64,000 nucleotides of DNA, taken from NCBI GenBank assembly GCA_021324015.1, contig JAJPJX010000068.1, positions 1 to 64,000 on the forward strand, written 5' to 3'. The number at the start of each line of letters is the position of its first letter. Within the stretch, counting starts at the first letter, position 1. Source of the DNA: Solibacteraceae bacterium (GTDB lineage Bacteria > Acidobacteriota > Terriglobia > Bryobacterales > Bryobacteraceae). The translations under genes and the position numbers were made by a program. Positions 48,741-57,493 of this stretch are shown one piece after another. Below the pieces are notes generated by a model. That model saw nothing but the letters and a program-made list of their open reading frames with translations. It did not search any database and had not been told where the DNA came from.

Positions 48741-50873
48741 TTACGGCTGGTTGCCATTGAGGGGCAGGACCACGCTGACGCGCGTGCCGCCGGCTCCGGA
48801 GACGATCTCGAGGCTGCCGCCGAGTTGCCGCGCACGCTCGCGCATTCCGGGGATGCCCACGCCCAGACGGAACGCGCTGCCAGGACTGCCGGAGGCCAGC
48901 ACACCCTGCAGCAAGCCGTGGCCTTCGTCCTCGACTTCCAGGGTGACTTCGCTGTCACGGCGGCGGATGTGGATGGCGGCACTGGGGCTGCCCGAGTGGC
49001 GGTGCACGTTGGCCAGGCACTCCTGTACCATGCGGAAGAGGGTGGTCTCCAGCACGGCGGGCAGCCGCCCGAAGTCCTCCGGCAAGTGCAGGTGCACGCG
49101 AATGCCGGTACGCTCCGTGAAGCCCGCGGTGTAGGAGCGCAAGGCGCTGGCGAGGCCGAGCTCGTCCAGCAGCGGGGGGTGCAGGAGGTAAGACAGGGCC
49201 CGCACTTCCTTGGCGCACTGCCGGGCCAGGGCCGCGGCGTCGGCCACCAACCTGGACTCACGAGGCGCCGCCGCCACCACCTGGGAACGCTCGAGCAGGG
49301 AAAGATTCATGGCTACTCCGGCCAGGCTCTGTGCGGTACTGTCATGCAGTTCCCGGGCGATGCGGCGGCGTTCCTCGTCCTGAGAGCGCAGCAGTTCGCC
49401 GGAAAGGTGCTGGAGCGACTGGTTCATGCGCTGCAGTTCGCTGACGTCGCGCGCGATGGCGGAGGCCCCGATGCGGCGGCCCTGGGCATCCCGGACCGGG
49501 GAGAGGCTGAGGGAGACGGGGATGCGGGAGCCGTCCCGTTTCAGGAGGACCGCGTCATCCAGCTTGGTGGGCTCGGCGGTAGGCACGCCGCCGAAGCGGC
49601 GCTCCAAGGACTTCAGGCAGGCAGGCGTCAGCAGCACGGAGAACGGCCGGCCCAGCACTTCCTCGGCGCGATAGCCGCACATTTGCTCCGCGCCGCTGTT
49701 CCAGTTGGCAATGGCGCCCTCCAGGGTCATACCGATGATGGCGTCCTCGGAGGACTGCACAATGGCGGCCAGCCAGGAACGCGCCTCTTCGGTGCGCTTG
49801 CGCTCACTGATATCGGTGCTCACGCCCACCCACTTGTAAGGGCGCCCGCTCTCGTCGCGCAGGGCGCTGCCGCGATCCTCGACGTAGCGCCAGATCCCGC
49901 CGTCCGCGATGCGATATTCCTGGAAGAAGGGCGCGCCGGTCTCCAGGTGCTGCCGGACCGCTTCCTCGACGCGCTCGCGATCGCCAGGGTGGACCGCTTG
50001 TTCCCATTCCGCAACCGTGCTGCGCTGCCGGCCGATGCGGTTCCGGCCGAAAAACTCCAACCCCCCGGTGGGGATGTCCCACTCGTAGATCATGTCACTG
50101 GCATTCTCCGCGGCCACCCGGAAGCGCTCCTCGGAGCGCCGCAGCGCCGTCTCGGCATTCTTGCGTTCGGTGATGTCCTCGACGATGGCCAGCACCTGGA
50201 TCAGGCGGCCTTCGGCATCCCGTAGCGGGGCGACGCTGTTGCGGACCCAGACGATGCCGCCGTCGCGCCGGAGGTAGCGCTTTTCCAGCCGGTAGTGGGG
50301 CACCTCACCCGCCAGCAGGCGCTGGAAGGATGCGATGGTGACCTCCCGATCGTCCGGATGGGTGATCTGCACGAAATCGGTTTCGAGCAGTTCCTGCGGG
50401 CTGTACCGCGTGATGCCGCAGAAGGCTTCGTTGGCTTCCACAAAGCGGCCGGCCGGTGAAACCATCACCATCCCAGTGGCGGCGTGAGCAAAGGCGTTGT
50501 GGAAGCGTTCCTGGCTGCTGCGCAGAGCCAATTCGGCCACGCGGTTTTCGGCGCGCAGGCGGCGCTGCTCCAGCGCGGCCGAGGCGGCCTGCGGCAGGCG
50601 CTCCAGGCGGTCTTTGCGTACGTATTCGTAGGCGCCCTCGCGAATGGCGGCGGCGGCTCTTTCCTCACCTATGCTTCCGGAGACCACCAGGAAGGGAATG
50701 TCGTAGCCGGTAGCGCCCAGCAGGAGCAGGGCACGGGTGGCGTCGAAGCGGGGCAAGGTGTAGTCGGCGAGAATCAGATCCAGATCGGGCCGCAGCCGCG
50801 CGACGTAATCCTCTTCGCTTTCCACGCGCGTCCAGTCCACCGCTATCCCTTCCCGGGTGAGCGCGTGGACCAT
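48741..50873 (-). CDS. REC-PAS-PAS-PAS sensor histidine kinase, HisKA_3 type
   Basis: The 710-residue protein begins inside a receiver domain (LDLILADYTLPRFDATRALL, LVVSGSIGEE, YVRKDRLERLP). Three PAS domains follow (about 120-240, 250-370 and 375-500; GYRAEEVLGRPFSVLL in the last). HisKA_3 has the His in ERRRIARELHDSTAQSLAGV, and HATPase_c includes LGVGIPGMRERARQLGG. The receiver's first strand (RVLILEDLADDALL) is encoded just upstream in frame, but its only possible start is CTG 50918; no ATG, GTG or TTG lies between it and an in-frame stop. It is soluble. HisKA_3 kinases usually pair with LuxR-type regulators, none of which is here. Confidence 0.87.
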   Translation of the reverse strand: MVHALTREGIAVDWTRVESEEDYVARLRPDLDLILADYTLPRFDATRALLLLGATGYDIPFLVVSGSIGEERAAAAIREGAYEYVRKDRLERLPQAASAALEQRRLRAENRVAELALRSSQERFHNAFAHAATGMVMVSPAGRFVEANEAFCGITRYSPQELLETDFVQITHPDDREVTIASFQRLLAGEVPHYRLEKRYLRRDGGIVWVRNSVAPLRDAEGRLIQVLAIVEDITERKNAETALRRSEERFRVAAENASDMIYEWDIPTGGLEFFGRNRIGRQRSTVAEWEQAVHPGDRERVEEAVRQHLETGAPFFQEYRIADGGIWRYVEDRGSALRDESGRPYKWVGVSTDISERKRTEEARSWLAAIVQSSEDAIIGMTLEGAIANWNSGAEQMCGYRAEEVLGRPFSVLLTPACLKSLERRFGGVPTAEPTKLDDAVLLKRDGSRIPVSLSLSPVRDAQGRRIGASAIARDVSELQRMNQSLQHLSGELLRSQDEERRRIARELHDSTAQSLAGVAMNLSLLERSQVVAAAPRESRLVADAAALARQCAKEVRALSYLLHPPLLDELGLASALRSYTAGFTERTGIRVHLHLPEDFGRLPAVLETTLFRMVQECLANVHRHSGSPSAAIHIRRRDSEVTLEVEDEGHGLLQGVLASGSPGSAFRLGVGIPGMRERARQLGGSLEIVSGAGGTRVSVVLPLNGNQP

Positions 50874-50973
50874 CAGGAGTGCGTCGTCGGCGAGATCCTC
50901 GAGGATGAGAACGCGCAGCGGCCGGGGGGGCGCGCCCGGCGGCGGGTCCGCGGGTTGACTTTCCGTGACAGTC

Positions 50974-51426
50974 CTACCTTTCCGGCCGTAAAGGCGGCTG
51001 GTTCAACAACACCCAGTAAAGACCCAACTGGCGCATGGCTTCCGTGAACTGGTCGAAATCCACGGGCTTGACGATGTAGCTGTTGACACCCAGTTGGTAG
51101 CACTCGATGATGTCGCGATCCTCGCGCGAGGAGGTCAACACCACGACGGGAATGGTGCGCGTGCGCGGGTCGGACTTGACGCGCCGCAACACTTCGATGC
51201 CATCGATCTTGGGGAGTTTCAAGTCCAGAAGGATGACTTTGGGGCCGTTTTCGATCTTGCGCTCGGAATAGGCGCCGGTGCAGAAGATGAAGTCCAGGGC
51301 TTCGGCGCCGTCGCGGACCACCTGGATCCGGTTGCTGACGTTGTAGCGGTTCAAGGCGTGCAGTCCGAGCGCCAAATCGTTCGGGTCATCCTCCACAAGC
51401 AGGAGTTCGACCATGTTTTCGGTCAT
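50974..51426 (-). CDS. Rcp1-like single-domain response regulator
   Basis: The 150-residue protein is a receiver domain of the Rcp1 type: [33 protein letters not shown], the phospho-acceptor Asp in [33 protein letters not shown] and the Lys in [12 protein letters not shown]. Rcp1-like proteins often serve phytochrome- or PAS-type kinases, and the kinase encoded just downstream is the likely partner. ATG 51426 (MTENMVELL) is preferred; ATG 51414 is possible. It is transcribed away from the efflux operon. Confidence 0.88.
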   Translation of the reverse strand: MTENMVELLLVEDDPNDLALGLHALNRYNVSNRIQVVRDGAEALDFIFCTGAYSERKIENGPKVILLDLKLPKIDGIEVLRRVKSDPRTRTIPVVVLTSSREDRDIIECYQLGVNSYIVKPVDFDQFTEAMRQLGLYWVLLNQPPLRPER

Positions 51427-51518
51427 TGGGCTGTAATGTCCCGCGGCTGCCACCCGAATCCCCCGATCGACCACAGCAAAAGGATAGCAAACTCTGGAGC
51501 GGTAAGGGGCGCTCGCTA

Positions 51519-51573
51519 TTCACAACCACATCAAAGTGGTGCTAATATTTGAGCGTGAACTTACCCGTTCACG
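51519..51573 (+). promoter_or_regulatory. Putative promoter and operator of the efflux operon
   Basis: TTCACA (51519-51524) and TAATAT (51543-51548), 18 bp apart, place a start near 51555. The perfect inverted repeat CGTGAACTTACCCGTTCACG (51554-51573) covers that start and looks like a repressor site. The leader to ATG 51706 would be about 150 nt. Confidence 0.45.
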
Positions 51574-51705
51574 AGTTTCAGGTAACAACCTACCGGTTCG
51601 GGAGAAAGCTCGCGTTCCTTGGCGGGTGCGCGCCGGCCCTTCCCGGGATTTCCGGCGGAACATTTTGCCTGGAGATCCGTATTCCCACTAGGTAGGCGAA
51701 TCACG

Positions 51706-52911
51706 ATGTCCAATGGTCGGAAAAAACGCGGAATCCGCTGGCTGGTGTGGCTGGTCGTGGCGCTAGCCGGGGGAGCGGCCATCTTCTCGCTGAAGGCGAT
51801 CGGCCGGGGCTCTCCCAAGATCGACGCGGAAAAGCTGGCGCGGGTGCAGCGCATGGACCTGGCGCGTTCGGTGGTGGCCACGGGAAAGATCGAGCCGACC
51901 ACCAAAGTGGAGATCAAATCCAAGGCCAGCGGCATCATCCTGCGGCTGCCGGTGAACGTGGGCGACGTGGTGCGCCGCGGCCAGGTGATCTGCGAGCTGG
52001 ACCAGAACGACCTGGCGCCGCGCCTGAAGGAGGCGCAGGCGGCCCTGGGAGTAGCGGAGGCGGCGCTGAAGAGCGCACGGGCGGAATACGAGCGCTACAA
52101 GGTAGAGGCCGCCGGCCCGGATGTGCCGTTCCTGAAGCGCGACATGGAGCGCGCCCGGCGGCTGTTCGACGACCACCTGATTGCCCAGAACGCCCGGGAC
52201 GACGCGGAGAAAAACTACGAACTGGCGCTGAACCGGCAGCAGTCCGCGGCAGTGAACCTGGGGGTGGCGCGAGCGGCCATCACCAAGGCCGAGGCCAACC
52301 GCGACCAGACGCAAGCGGTGCTTTCGCGGGCGGAAGAGGACCTGCGGAATGCCACCATCGTTTCGCCCATCGACGGCGTGGTGCTTTCGCGCGACCGGGA
52401 AGTGGGGGACGCGGTCAGTTCCATCCTTACCATGGGCTCGGGCGCCACCCTGATCATGACCCTGGGCGATCTTTCCGAAGTGTACGTCAAGGGTAAAGTG
52501 GACGAGAGCGACATCGGCAAGGTGTATCTGGGGCAGCCGGCGCGCATCAGCGTGGAATCCTACAAGGACCAGAAGTTCGCCGGGAAGGTCACCAAGATCT
52601 CGCCCATGGGGGTGGAGAAGGACAACGTGACGACCTTTGAGGTGCGGGTCTCCATCTCGAACGAATCCGGGAAGCTGCGCGCGCAGATGACCGCCAACGC
52701 CGAGATCATCCTGGAAGAGCACAAAAACGTCCTCACGATTCCGGAGGGCGCCATCATCTATAAGAAAGATAAGTCCACCGAGGTGGAGATTCCCGATCCC
52801 ACCAGCGAGACGGGCAAGCGCCGCCTGGCCGTGGCCGCCGGCATCAGCAACGGCTCCAAGATGGAAATCCTGAAGGGGCTGAGCGAAGGCCAGCAGGTGA
52901 TCCTGCAATAA
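51706..52911 (+). CDS. Periplasmic adaptor (MacA/HlyD family)
   Basis: The 401-residue protein has an N-terminal membrane anchor (RWLVWLVVALAGGAAIFSL), biotinyl-lipoyl-like halves around a coiled-coil hairpin (RSVVATGKIEPTTKVEIKS; LNRQQSAAVNLGVARAAITK; ATIVSPIDGVVLSRDREVGD), a beta-barrel domain (DLSEVYVKGKVDESDIGKVY) and the membrane-proximal part ending ILKGLSEGQQVILQ. It should link the two permeases to a TolC-like channel. ATG 51706 follows a GGTAGG box; the longer frame upstream lies in the leader. The first permease starts 23 nt after its stop. Confidence 0.92.
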   Translation: MSNGRKKRGIRWLVWLVVALAGGAAIFSLKAIGRGSPKIDAEKLARVQRMDLARSVVATGKIEPTTKVEIKSKASGIILRLPVNVGDVVRRGQVICELDQNDLAPRLKEAQAALGVAEAALKSARAEYERYKVEAAGPDVPFLKRDMERARRLFDDHLIAQNARDDAEKNYELALNRQQSAAVNLGVARAAITKAEANRDQTQAVLSRAEEDLRNATIVSPIDGVVLSRDREVGDAVSSILTMGSGATLIMTLGDLSEVYVKGKVDESDIGKVYLGQPARISVESYKDQKFAGKVTKISPMGVEKDNVTTFEVRVSISNESGKLRAQMTANAEIILEEHKNVLTIPEGAIIYKKDKSTEVEIPDPTSETGKRRLAVAAGISNGSKMEILKGLSEGQQVILQ

Positions 52912-52934
52912 CGCAGCGGTTGCGGAGGGCCGCG

Positions 52935-54194
52935 ATGAACTACTTGTCGGAGCTCGTGGGAGATGTCGTCTCCAGCCTGTTGCGGAACAAGCTGCGCAGC
53001 CTGCTCACCATGGCGGGCATCGCCTGGGGGGTGGCCTCCATCGTGCTGATCGTGGCCATGGGCGACGGCTTCAAGGAAGGCCAGCGCAACAATATGAAGC
53101 AGTTGGGCGAGAACATCGTGCTGCTGTTTCCGGGCCGCACGGAGAAACAAGTGGGCGGCCAGCGCGCCGGAAGGCGCATCCGGTTCACGTACGACGATAT
53201 CCGGGACATTCGGGAAGAGTGCTACCTGGTGCGGCGCATCATCGGGGAGCTGCAAACTCCGGCGCGCGCGGTGAGCCCGTATAACAGCGGCAGTTTTACG
53301 GTCAACGGCGTGGAGCCGCTGTACTCGCGGATCCGCACCATTCCGATCGGCGAGGGAAGCTTCCTGCACCCGGCGGACGAGGCTGAGGCGCGGCGGGTGT
53401 GCGTCCTGGGGGACAACGTGCGCAAGCAGCTCTTCGCCCAACGTCCCCAGGTGCTGGGCGCCGAAGTGGCCCTCAACGGCCTGCCATTCCGTGTCGTGGG
53501 GCTGATGCCGCCCAAGACGCAGAACAGCAGCTACAACGGACTGGACAGCGACAAGATCTACATTCCCTACAGCACCATGGTGCGCGACCTGCCGCCCAAG
53601 GACGCCAATTTCCGTCCGGGGAACGTCAACGACATCATCTACGTGCCGGCCTCTCTGGGGGAGTGGAAGGCCGCCCGCAACCAGGTGCTGCGGGTGCTGG
53701 CGCGCAACCACCAGTTCGAGGTGGATGACAAAGGGGCGGTATACATTTGGGACACGGTGGAGAACACCGAACTGGTGGACGGCATTTTCGTGTCCATGAC
53801 CTTTTTTCTGGGCACCATCGCGTTGGTCACGTTGACCCTGGGCGGGGTGGGCGTGATGAACATCATGCTGGTCTCGGTGACGGAGAGGACGCGGGAGATC
53901 GGGCTGCGCAAGGCCGTCGGCGCGACGCGGCGCCGCATTCTGGCGGACTTCCTGGTGGAGGGCATCTTGCTGGCCGCGGCGAGCGGCCTGGCGGGATTCG
54001 CCGGGGCTTACGGCCTCTCGGCGATCGTGAACACGTTTCCCAAGAGCGATATGTTCGCGGGCCTGCCGGTGAACGGGGGAACGCTGGCGTGGTCTTTCGG
54101 CGCTCTGGCGGTGATCGCCATCGCGTCGGCTTTGTGGCCGGCCTGGAAGGCGGCGTGCCTCACGCCGGTGGAGGCGCTGCGCTATGAGCGTTAG
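52935..54194 (+). CDS. MacB-like ABC permease without ATPase domain (1)
   Basis: The 419-residue protein has an N-terminal helix (LLTMAGIAWGVASIVLIVAM), a large periplasmic MacB-PCD domain, and three C-terminal helices (GIFVSMTFFLGTIALVTLTL, a helix near 340-365, and LAWSFGALAVIAIASALWPA). The ATPase-contact loop reads TERTREIGLRKAVGATRRRI. No nucleotide-binding domain is attached or encoded nearby. The ATG lies six bases after GGAGG. It shares layout and length with the next permease, so the two may form a heterodimer. Confidence 0.9.
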   Translation: MNYLSELVGDVVSSLLRNKLRSLLTMAGIAWGVASIVLIVAMGDGFKEGQRNNMKQLGENIVLLFPGRTEKQVGGQRAGRRIRFTYDDIRDIREECYLVRRIIGELQTPARAVSPYNSGSFTVNGVEPLYSRIRTIPIGEGSFLHPADEAEARRVCVLGDNVRKQLFAQRPQVLGAEVALNGLPFRVVGLMPPKTQNSSYNGLDSDKIYIPYSTMVRDLPPKDANFRPGNVNDIIYVPASLGEWKAARNQVLRVLARNHQFEVDDKGAVYIWDTVENTELVDGIFVSMTFFLGTIALVTLTLGGVGVMNIMLVSVTERTREIGLRKAVGATRRRILADFLVEGILLAAASGLAGFAGAYGLSAIVNTFPKSDMFAGLPVNGGTLAWSFGALAVIAIASALWPAWKAACLTPVEALRYER

Positions 54195-54198
54195 AGAA

Positions 54199-54225
54199 TC
54201 CGCTCCCTCACGGCCGCGGCTCGGT
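54199..54225 (+). repeat. Dispersed intergenic repeat, copy 3 (left arm of inverted pair)
   Basis: A 27-nt copy, TCCGCTCCCTCA followed by CGGCCGCGGCTCGGT, begins four bases after the first permease gene. Confidence 0.8.
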
Positions 54226-54253
54226 AAGATGCCGCAAGGACGAGCCGTGAGCC

Positions 54254-54280
54254 ACCGAGCCGCGACCGTGGGGGAGCGGT
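54254..54280 (-). repeat. Dispersed intergenic repeat, copy 4 (right arm of inverted pair)
   Basis: Reads on the plus strand ACCGAGCCGCGACCGTG followed by GGGGAGCGGT, the reverse complement of copy 3 with few changes. With copy 3 it can fold into a long hairpin with a 28-nt loop, the layout of REP/BIME doublets. Confidence 0.8.
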
Positions 54281-54299
54281 ATCGGGCAGGGGAATATCG

Positions 54300-55559
54300 A
54301 TGAGCCTGCGGTCGATCGTGCACGAGGCCGGGCAGGCGCTGCGATTCAACCGCCAGCGCAGCATCCTGACCACCATCAGCCTGGCCTGGGGCGTGGCCTG
54401 CTTCGTGATTCTGTACTCGTACGGGGACGGCTTTCACCTGGCGCTGCGCAAGGCCTTCATGGCGGTTGGCCAGGACCTGGTGCTGATGTTCAACGGCCAG
54501 ACTTCCACGCAGGCCGGCGGGGAGCGCGCCGGCCGCCGTATCCGCATGGAACGCAGCGACGCAGAGGCCATTCGCGAGACCGTGCCGCTGGTGACGGCGG
54601 TTTCGCCGGAGGTGATGGTGCACGGGGCTACGGTGGTGCGCGGCTACCGCACGCAATCCATCGCCGTGCGCGCCGTCTACCAGAGCTACGGGCGGATTCG
54701 CAACATGAGCATGGCCACCGGCAGGTGGCTGACCGCCGAGGACGACGTGCAGAAGCAGCGGGTGGCCGTGATGGGCGCCGAGGCGGCCAAGAAGATGTTC
54801 GGCGAGATCCCGCCGGAGGGCGAGGAACTGACTGTCAACGGCCTGCGCTTCACCGTGATCGGCGTGTTGAAGACCAAGACGCAGATCTCCAATTACAACG
54901 AGCCGGACAACGAGTGCCTGTTCATCCCCTACGAGACAGCCTCCTTGCTGCGCGACATCAAGTACCCGGACTACATCGTCTGGATGCCCGCCAATCCGGT
55001 TTTCCGCGAGCAGGCGGTGCGGCAGGTGCGCGCGGTCCTGGCGAGGCTGCACAACTTTTCGCCCAACGACGAGCGCGCCGTGCGCATCCTGGTATTCAAC
55101 GAATTCATGCGCATCGTGGACACCATGGGCATGGCCCTGCGGATCCTGCTGGGCTTCATCGGCACGCTGACGCTGGCCATCGGCGGGGTGGGCCTGGCCA
55201 ACATCATGCTGGTCTCGGTGACGCAGCGCACGCGCGAGATCGGGGTGTTGAAGTCCATCGGCGCCACGCGGCGTTCCATCCTGGCGCAGTTCCTGCTGGA
55301 GGCCATGGTCATCGTGAGCGTCGGCGGGGCGGTGGGAATCGCGGGCGGCTGCCTGGTGACGGCGTGGATCGAGACACTTCCGCTGCTGGGCCCGCTGTTC
55401 AAGGACACCAGCGGAACGGGCGACATTCACCTGCAGTTCTCCCGCGTCGCGGTGCTGACCCCCACGCTGCTGCTGGAGTTGGTCGGGCTGGTGGCTGGTC
55501 TGCTGCCGGCGATCAAAGCCGCGCGCCTGGATCCCATCGAGGCGTTGCGCTACGAGTAG
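54300..55559 (+). CDS. MacB-like ABC permease without ATPase domain (2)
   Basis: The 419-residue protein repeats the layout of the preceding one: N-terminal helix with ISLAWGVACFVILYSYGDGF, a periplasmic domain starting GQDLVLMFNGQTSTQAGGER, and the helices ALRILLGFIGTLTLAIGGVG, AMVIVSVGGAVGIAGGCLV and LLLELVGLVAGLLPAIKAAR. The contact loop is TQRTREIGVLKSIGATRRSI. A GGGG-type box precedes the ATG. It is separated from the first permease only by the inverted repeat pair. An ATPase from elsewhere in the genome must energise both. Confidence 0.9.
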   Translation: MSLRSIVHEAGQALRFNRQRSILTTISLAWGVACFVILYSYGDGFHLALRKAFMAVGQDLVLMFNGQTSTQAGGERAGRRIRMERSDAEAIRETVPLVTAVSPEVMVHGATVVRGYRTQSIAVRAVYQSYGRIRNMSMATGRWLTAEDDVQKQRVAVMGAEAAKKMFGEIPPEGEELTVNGLRFTVIGVLKTKTQISNYNEPDNECLFIPYETASLLRDIKYPDYIVWMPANPVFREQAVRQVRAVLARLHNFSPNDERAVRILVFNEFMRIVDTMGMALRILLGFIGTLTLAIGGVGLANIMLVSVTQRTREIGVLKSIGATRRSILAQFLLEAMVIVSVGGAVGIAGGCLVTAWIETLPLLGPLFKDTSGTGDIHLQFSRVAVLTPTLLLELVGLVAGLLPAIKAARLDPIEALRYE

Positions 55560-55591
55560 CGCCCGATGCAGGCTATTCTTCAGGACATTTT

Positions 55592-57493
55592 ATGCAACGA
55601 CTCCCAATGGCTGTTCGATTTTTTTGCATTTGCCTGTTGCTGTCCATGGCCGCGGCTGCCCAGAGCGGGATTGACATCCAGCCCGTTACGGGCGGGCTGG
55701 CAGGCCTGACCCATCCTTATCAAGCGGGGGGCGTTCCCCACGCCCGGCTGGACAATTCCCCGCGCCTGGCTGCCCTGATCCGGGCGGGGAATCTGTACCT
55801 GTCCGCACAGGACGTGGTGGCGCTGGCCATCGAGAACAACATTGACGTGGAGATCCAGAGATACGGCCCCCTGCTGGCGCAGCAGGTGCTGAAGCGCGCC
55901 CGGGCTGGCGGGGCGCTGCGCAGCGTCGGACTTCCAGTGGCAGCGGGCCCGCAGAGCGTCAGCCTGCAAGGCGTCAGCGTCGGCGCCGGAGGCGGCGTGG
56001 GGATCAGCGCGGGGGCCGGTGTGAGCTCCGGCGGCGGCATTGTCACCCAGTTGGGCCCGGTGATTCCATCGCTCGATCCGCAGGTGCTCGGTTTCATGAA
56101 TTTTCAGCACACCACCACGCCGCAGAGCAACACCGTGCTGACCGGCACCACGTCGCTGGTGCAGCAGACGCGCAGCTACACGGCGCAATATTCGCAGAAC
56201 TGGGACTTCGGGCTGAGCGCGCAGTTGACCTACTCCAGCCAGTACGTGAAGCTGAACAGCCAGTTTTTCAACCTGAATCCCTACACCTTCGGCTCGCTGG
56301 ATCTACAGGTTACGCAGAACCTGTTGCAGGGCTTCGGACGGGCGGTCAACGCGCGGAACATCCGCGTGCAGAAAAACAACGTGAAAGTGAGCGACCTGCA
56401 ATTCCGGCAGCAGGTGATCACCACCGTCTCCGCGGCTCTCAACCTGTACTGGGACCTGGTGAGCTTCTACGAGGACGTGCGGGCGCGGCGGCAGGAGGTG
56501 GAGACGGCGCAGCAGCTTCTGGACGACAACCGGAAGCAGGTGAAAGCCGGCACGCTGGCGGCGATTGAGATCACGCGCGCAGAGGCCCAGTTGTACGCCG
56601 CCCAGCAGGACCTGGTGGTGGCGCAGACCAACCTGACGCAGCAGGAAACCGTGCTCAAGAACGCCCTGACCCGCGACGGGATCTCCGGGGCGGGACTGGA
56701 GAACGTGGGGATCATCCCCCTGGACCGGATCGAGGTGCCGGCCACGGACGAGATCCGGCCGCTCGAAGATATGATCCAGGAGGCGCTGAAGAACCGGGTG
56801 GAAATGCAGCAGGCGCGCATCAACTTGGAGAGCAACCAGATCAACCTGGTGGGCATCAAGAACTCGCTGAAGCCCACCTTGCAAGCCTTTGCGGAGCTAA
56901 CCAACAACGGGCTGAGCGGGGAACTCAGCGCGCTGGGCGCGTTGCAGCCGGGCATTTCGTACCTCGCGGGAGGATACAGCAACCTGCTGGCGCAGATCTT
57001 TCGCCGGAACTACCCCAACTACTCGGCGGGTGTCTCGCTGAACATCCCGCTGCGCAACCGGGCCGCCCAGGCGGATTACGCCACTAGTTTGCTGGAACTG
57101 CGGCAGAACGAACTGAACCTGCGCAAGAACGTCAACCAGGTGCGGGTGGACGTGCAGAACGCGATGGTGGGCCTGGAGCAGGCGCGCGCGCGGTATGAGG
57201 CGGCGGTGAAGTCGCGGGAACTGCAAGCGCGGACTCTGGCGGCGGACCAGCGGCGGTACGCGCTGGGAGCCACGATTCCCTTTCAGGTGGTGCAGGACCA
57301 GCGGGACTTGGCGGCTGCACGGAGCACCGAGGTGCAGAGCATGGCGAATTACACGCACGCCCGGATCGCGCTCGACCAGGCGCTGGGCCGGACGCTGGAA
57401 GTGAACCACATTTCGGTCGCCGAGGCGCTGGAGGGCCGTCTCTCACGGCCCTCGGTCCTGCCCGCCGATCTGCCTCGGGAGGTGCGCCCATGA
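55592..57493 (+). CDS. TolC-like outer-membrane efflux protein (1)
   Basis: The 633-residue protein has a signal peptide (FFCICLLLSMAAAAQ) and the double OEP repeat of TolC proteins: long helices (VITTVSAALNLYWDLVSFYE; RNVNQVRVDVQNAMVGL-like segment near residues 510-530) and YSAGVSLNIPLRNRAAQADY before the second repeat. An inserted Gly/Ser/Val-rich stretch lies at about 110-150. ATG 55592 has an AGGA box upstream; the long open frame before it is a shadow of the permease. Its stop overlaps the next TolC-like gene's ATG. It forms the outer-membrane duct of the efflux system. Confidence 0.9.
   Translation: MQRLPMAVRFFCICLLLSMAAAAQSGIDIQPVTGGLAGLTHPYQAGGVPHARLDNSPRLAALIRAGNLYLSAQDVVALAIENNIDVEIQRYGPLLAQQVLKRARAGGALRSVGLPVAAGPQSVSLQGVSVGAGGGVGISAGAGVSSGGGIVTQLGPVIPSLDPQVLGFMNFQHTTTPQSNTVLTGTTSLVQQTRSYTAQYSQNWDFGLSAQLTYSSQYVKLNSQFFNLNPYTFGSLDLQVTQNLLQGFGRAVNARNIRVQKNNVKVSDLQFRQQVITTVSAALNLYWDLVSFYEDVRARRQEVETAQQLLDDNRKQVKAGTLAAIEITRAEAQLYAAQQDLVVAQTNLTQQETVLKNALTRDGISGAGLENVGIIPLDRIEVPATDEIRPLEDMIQEALKNRVEMQQARINLESNQINLVGIKNSLKPTLQAFAELTNNGLSGELSALGALQPGISYLAGGYSNLLAQIFRRNYPNYSAGVSLNIPLRNRAAQADYATSLLELRQNELNLRKNVNQVRVDVQNAMVGLEQARARYEAAVKSRELQARTLAADQRRYALGATIPFQVVQDQRDLAAARSTEVQSMANYTHARIALDQALGRTLEVNHISVAEALEGRLSRPSVLPADLPREVRP

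Noticed and set aside
52758-55430. 890-codon open frame on the minus strand
   Set aside because: Antisense shadow of the two permease genes, with repetitive His/Arg/Asp composition and no recognisable family.
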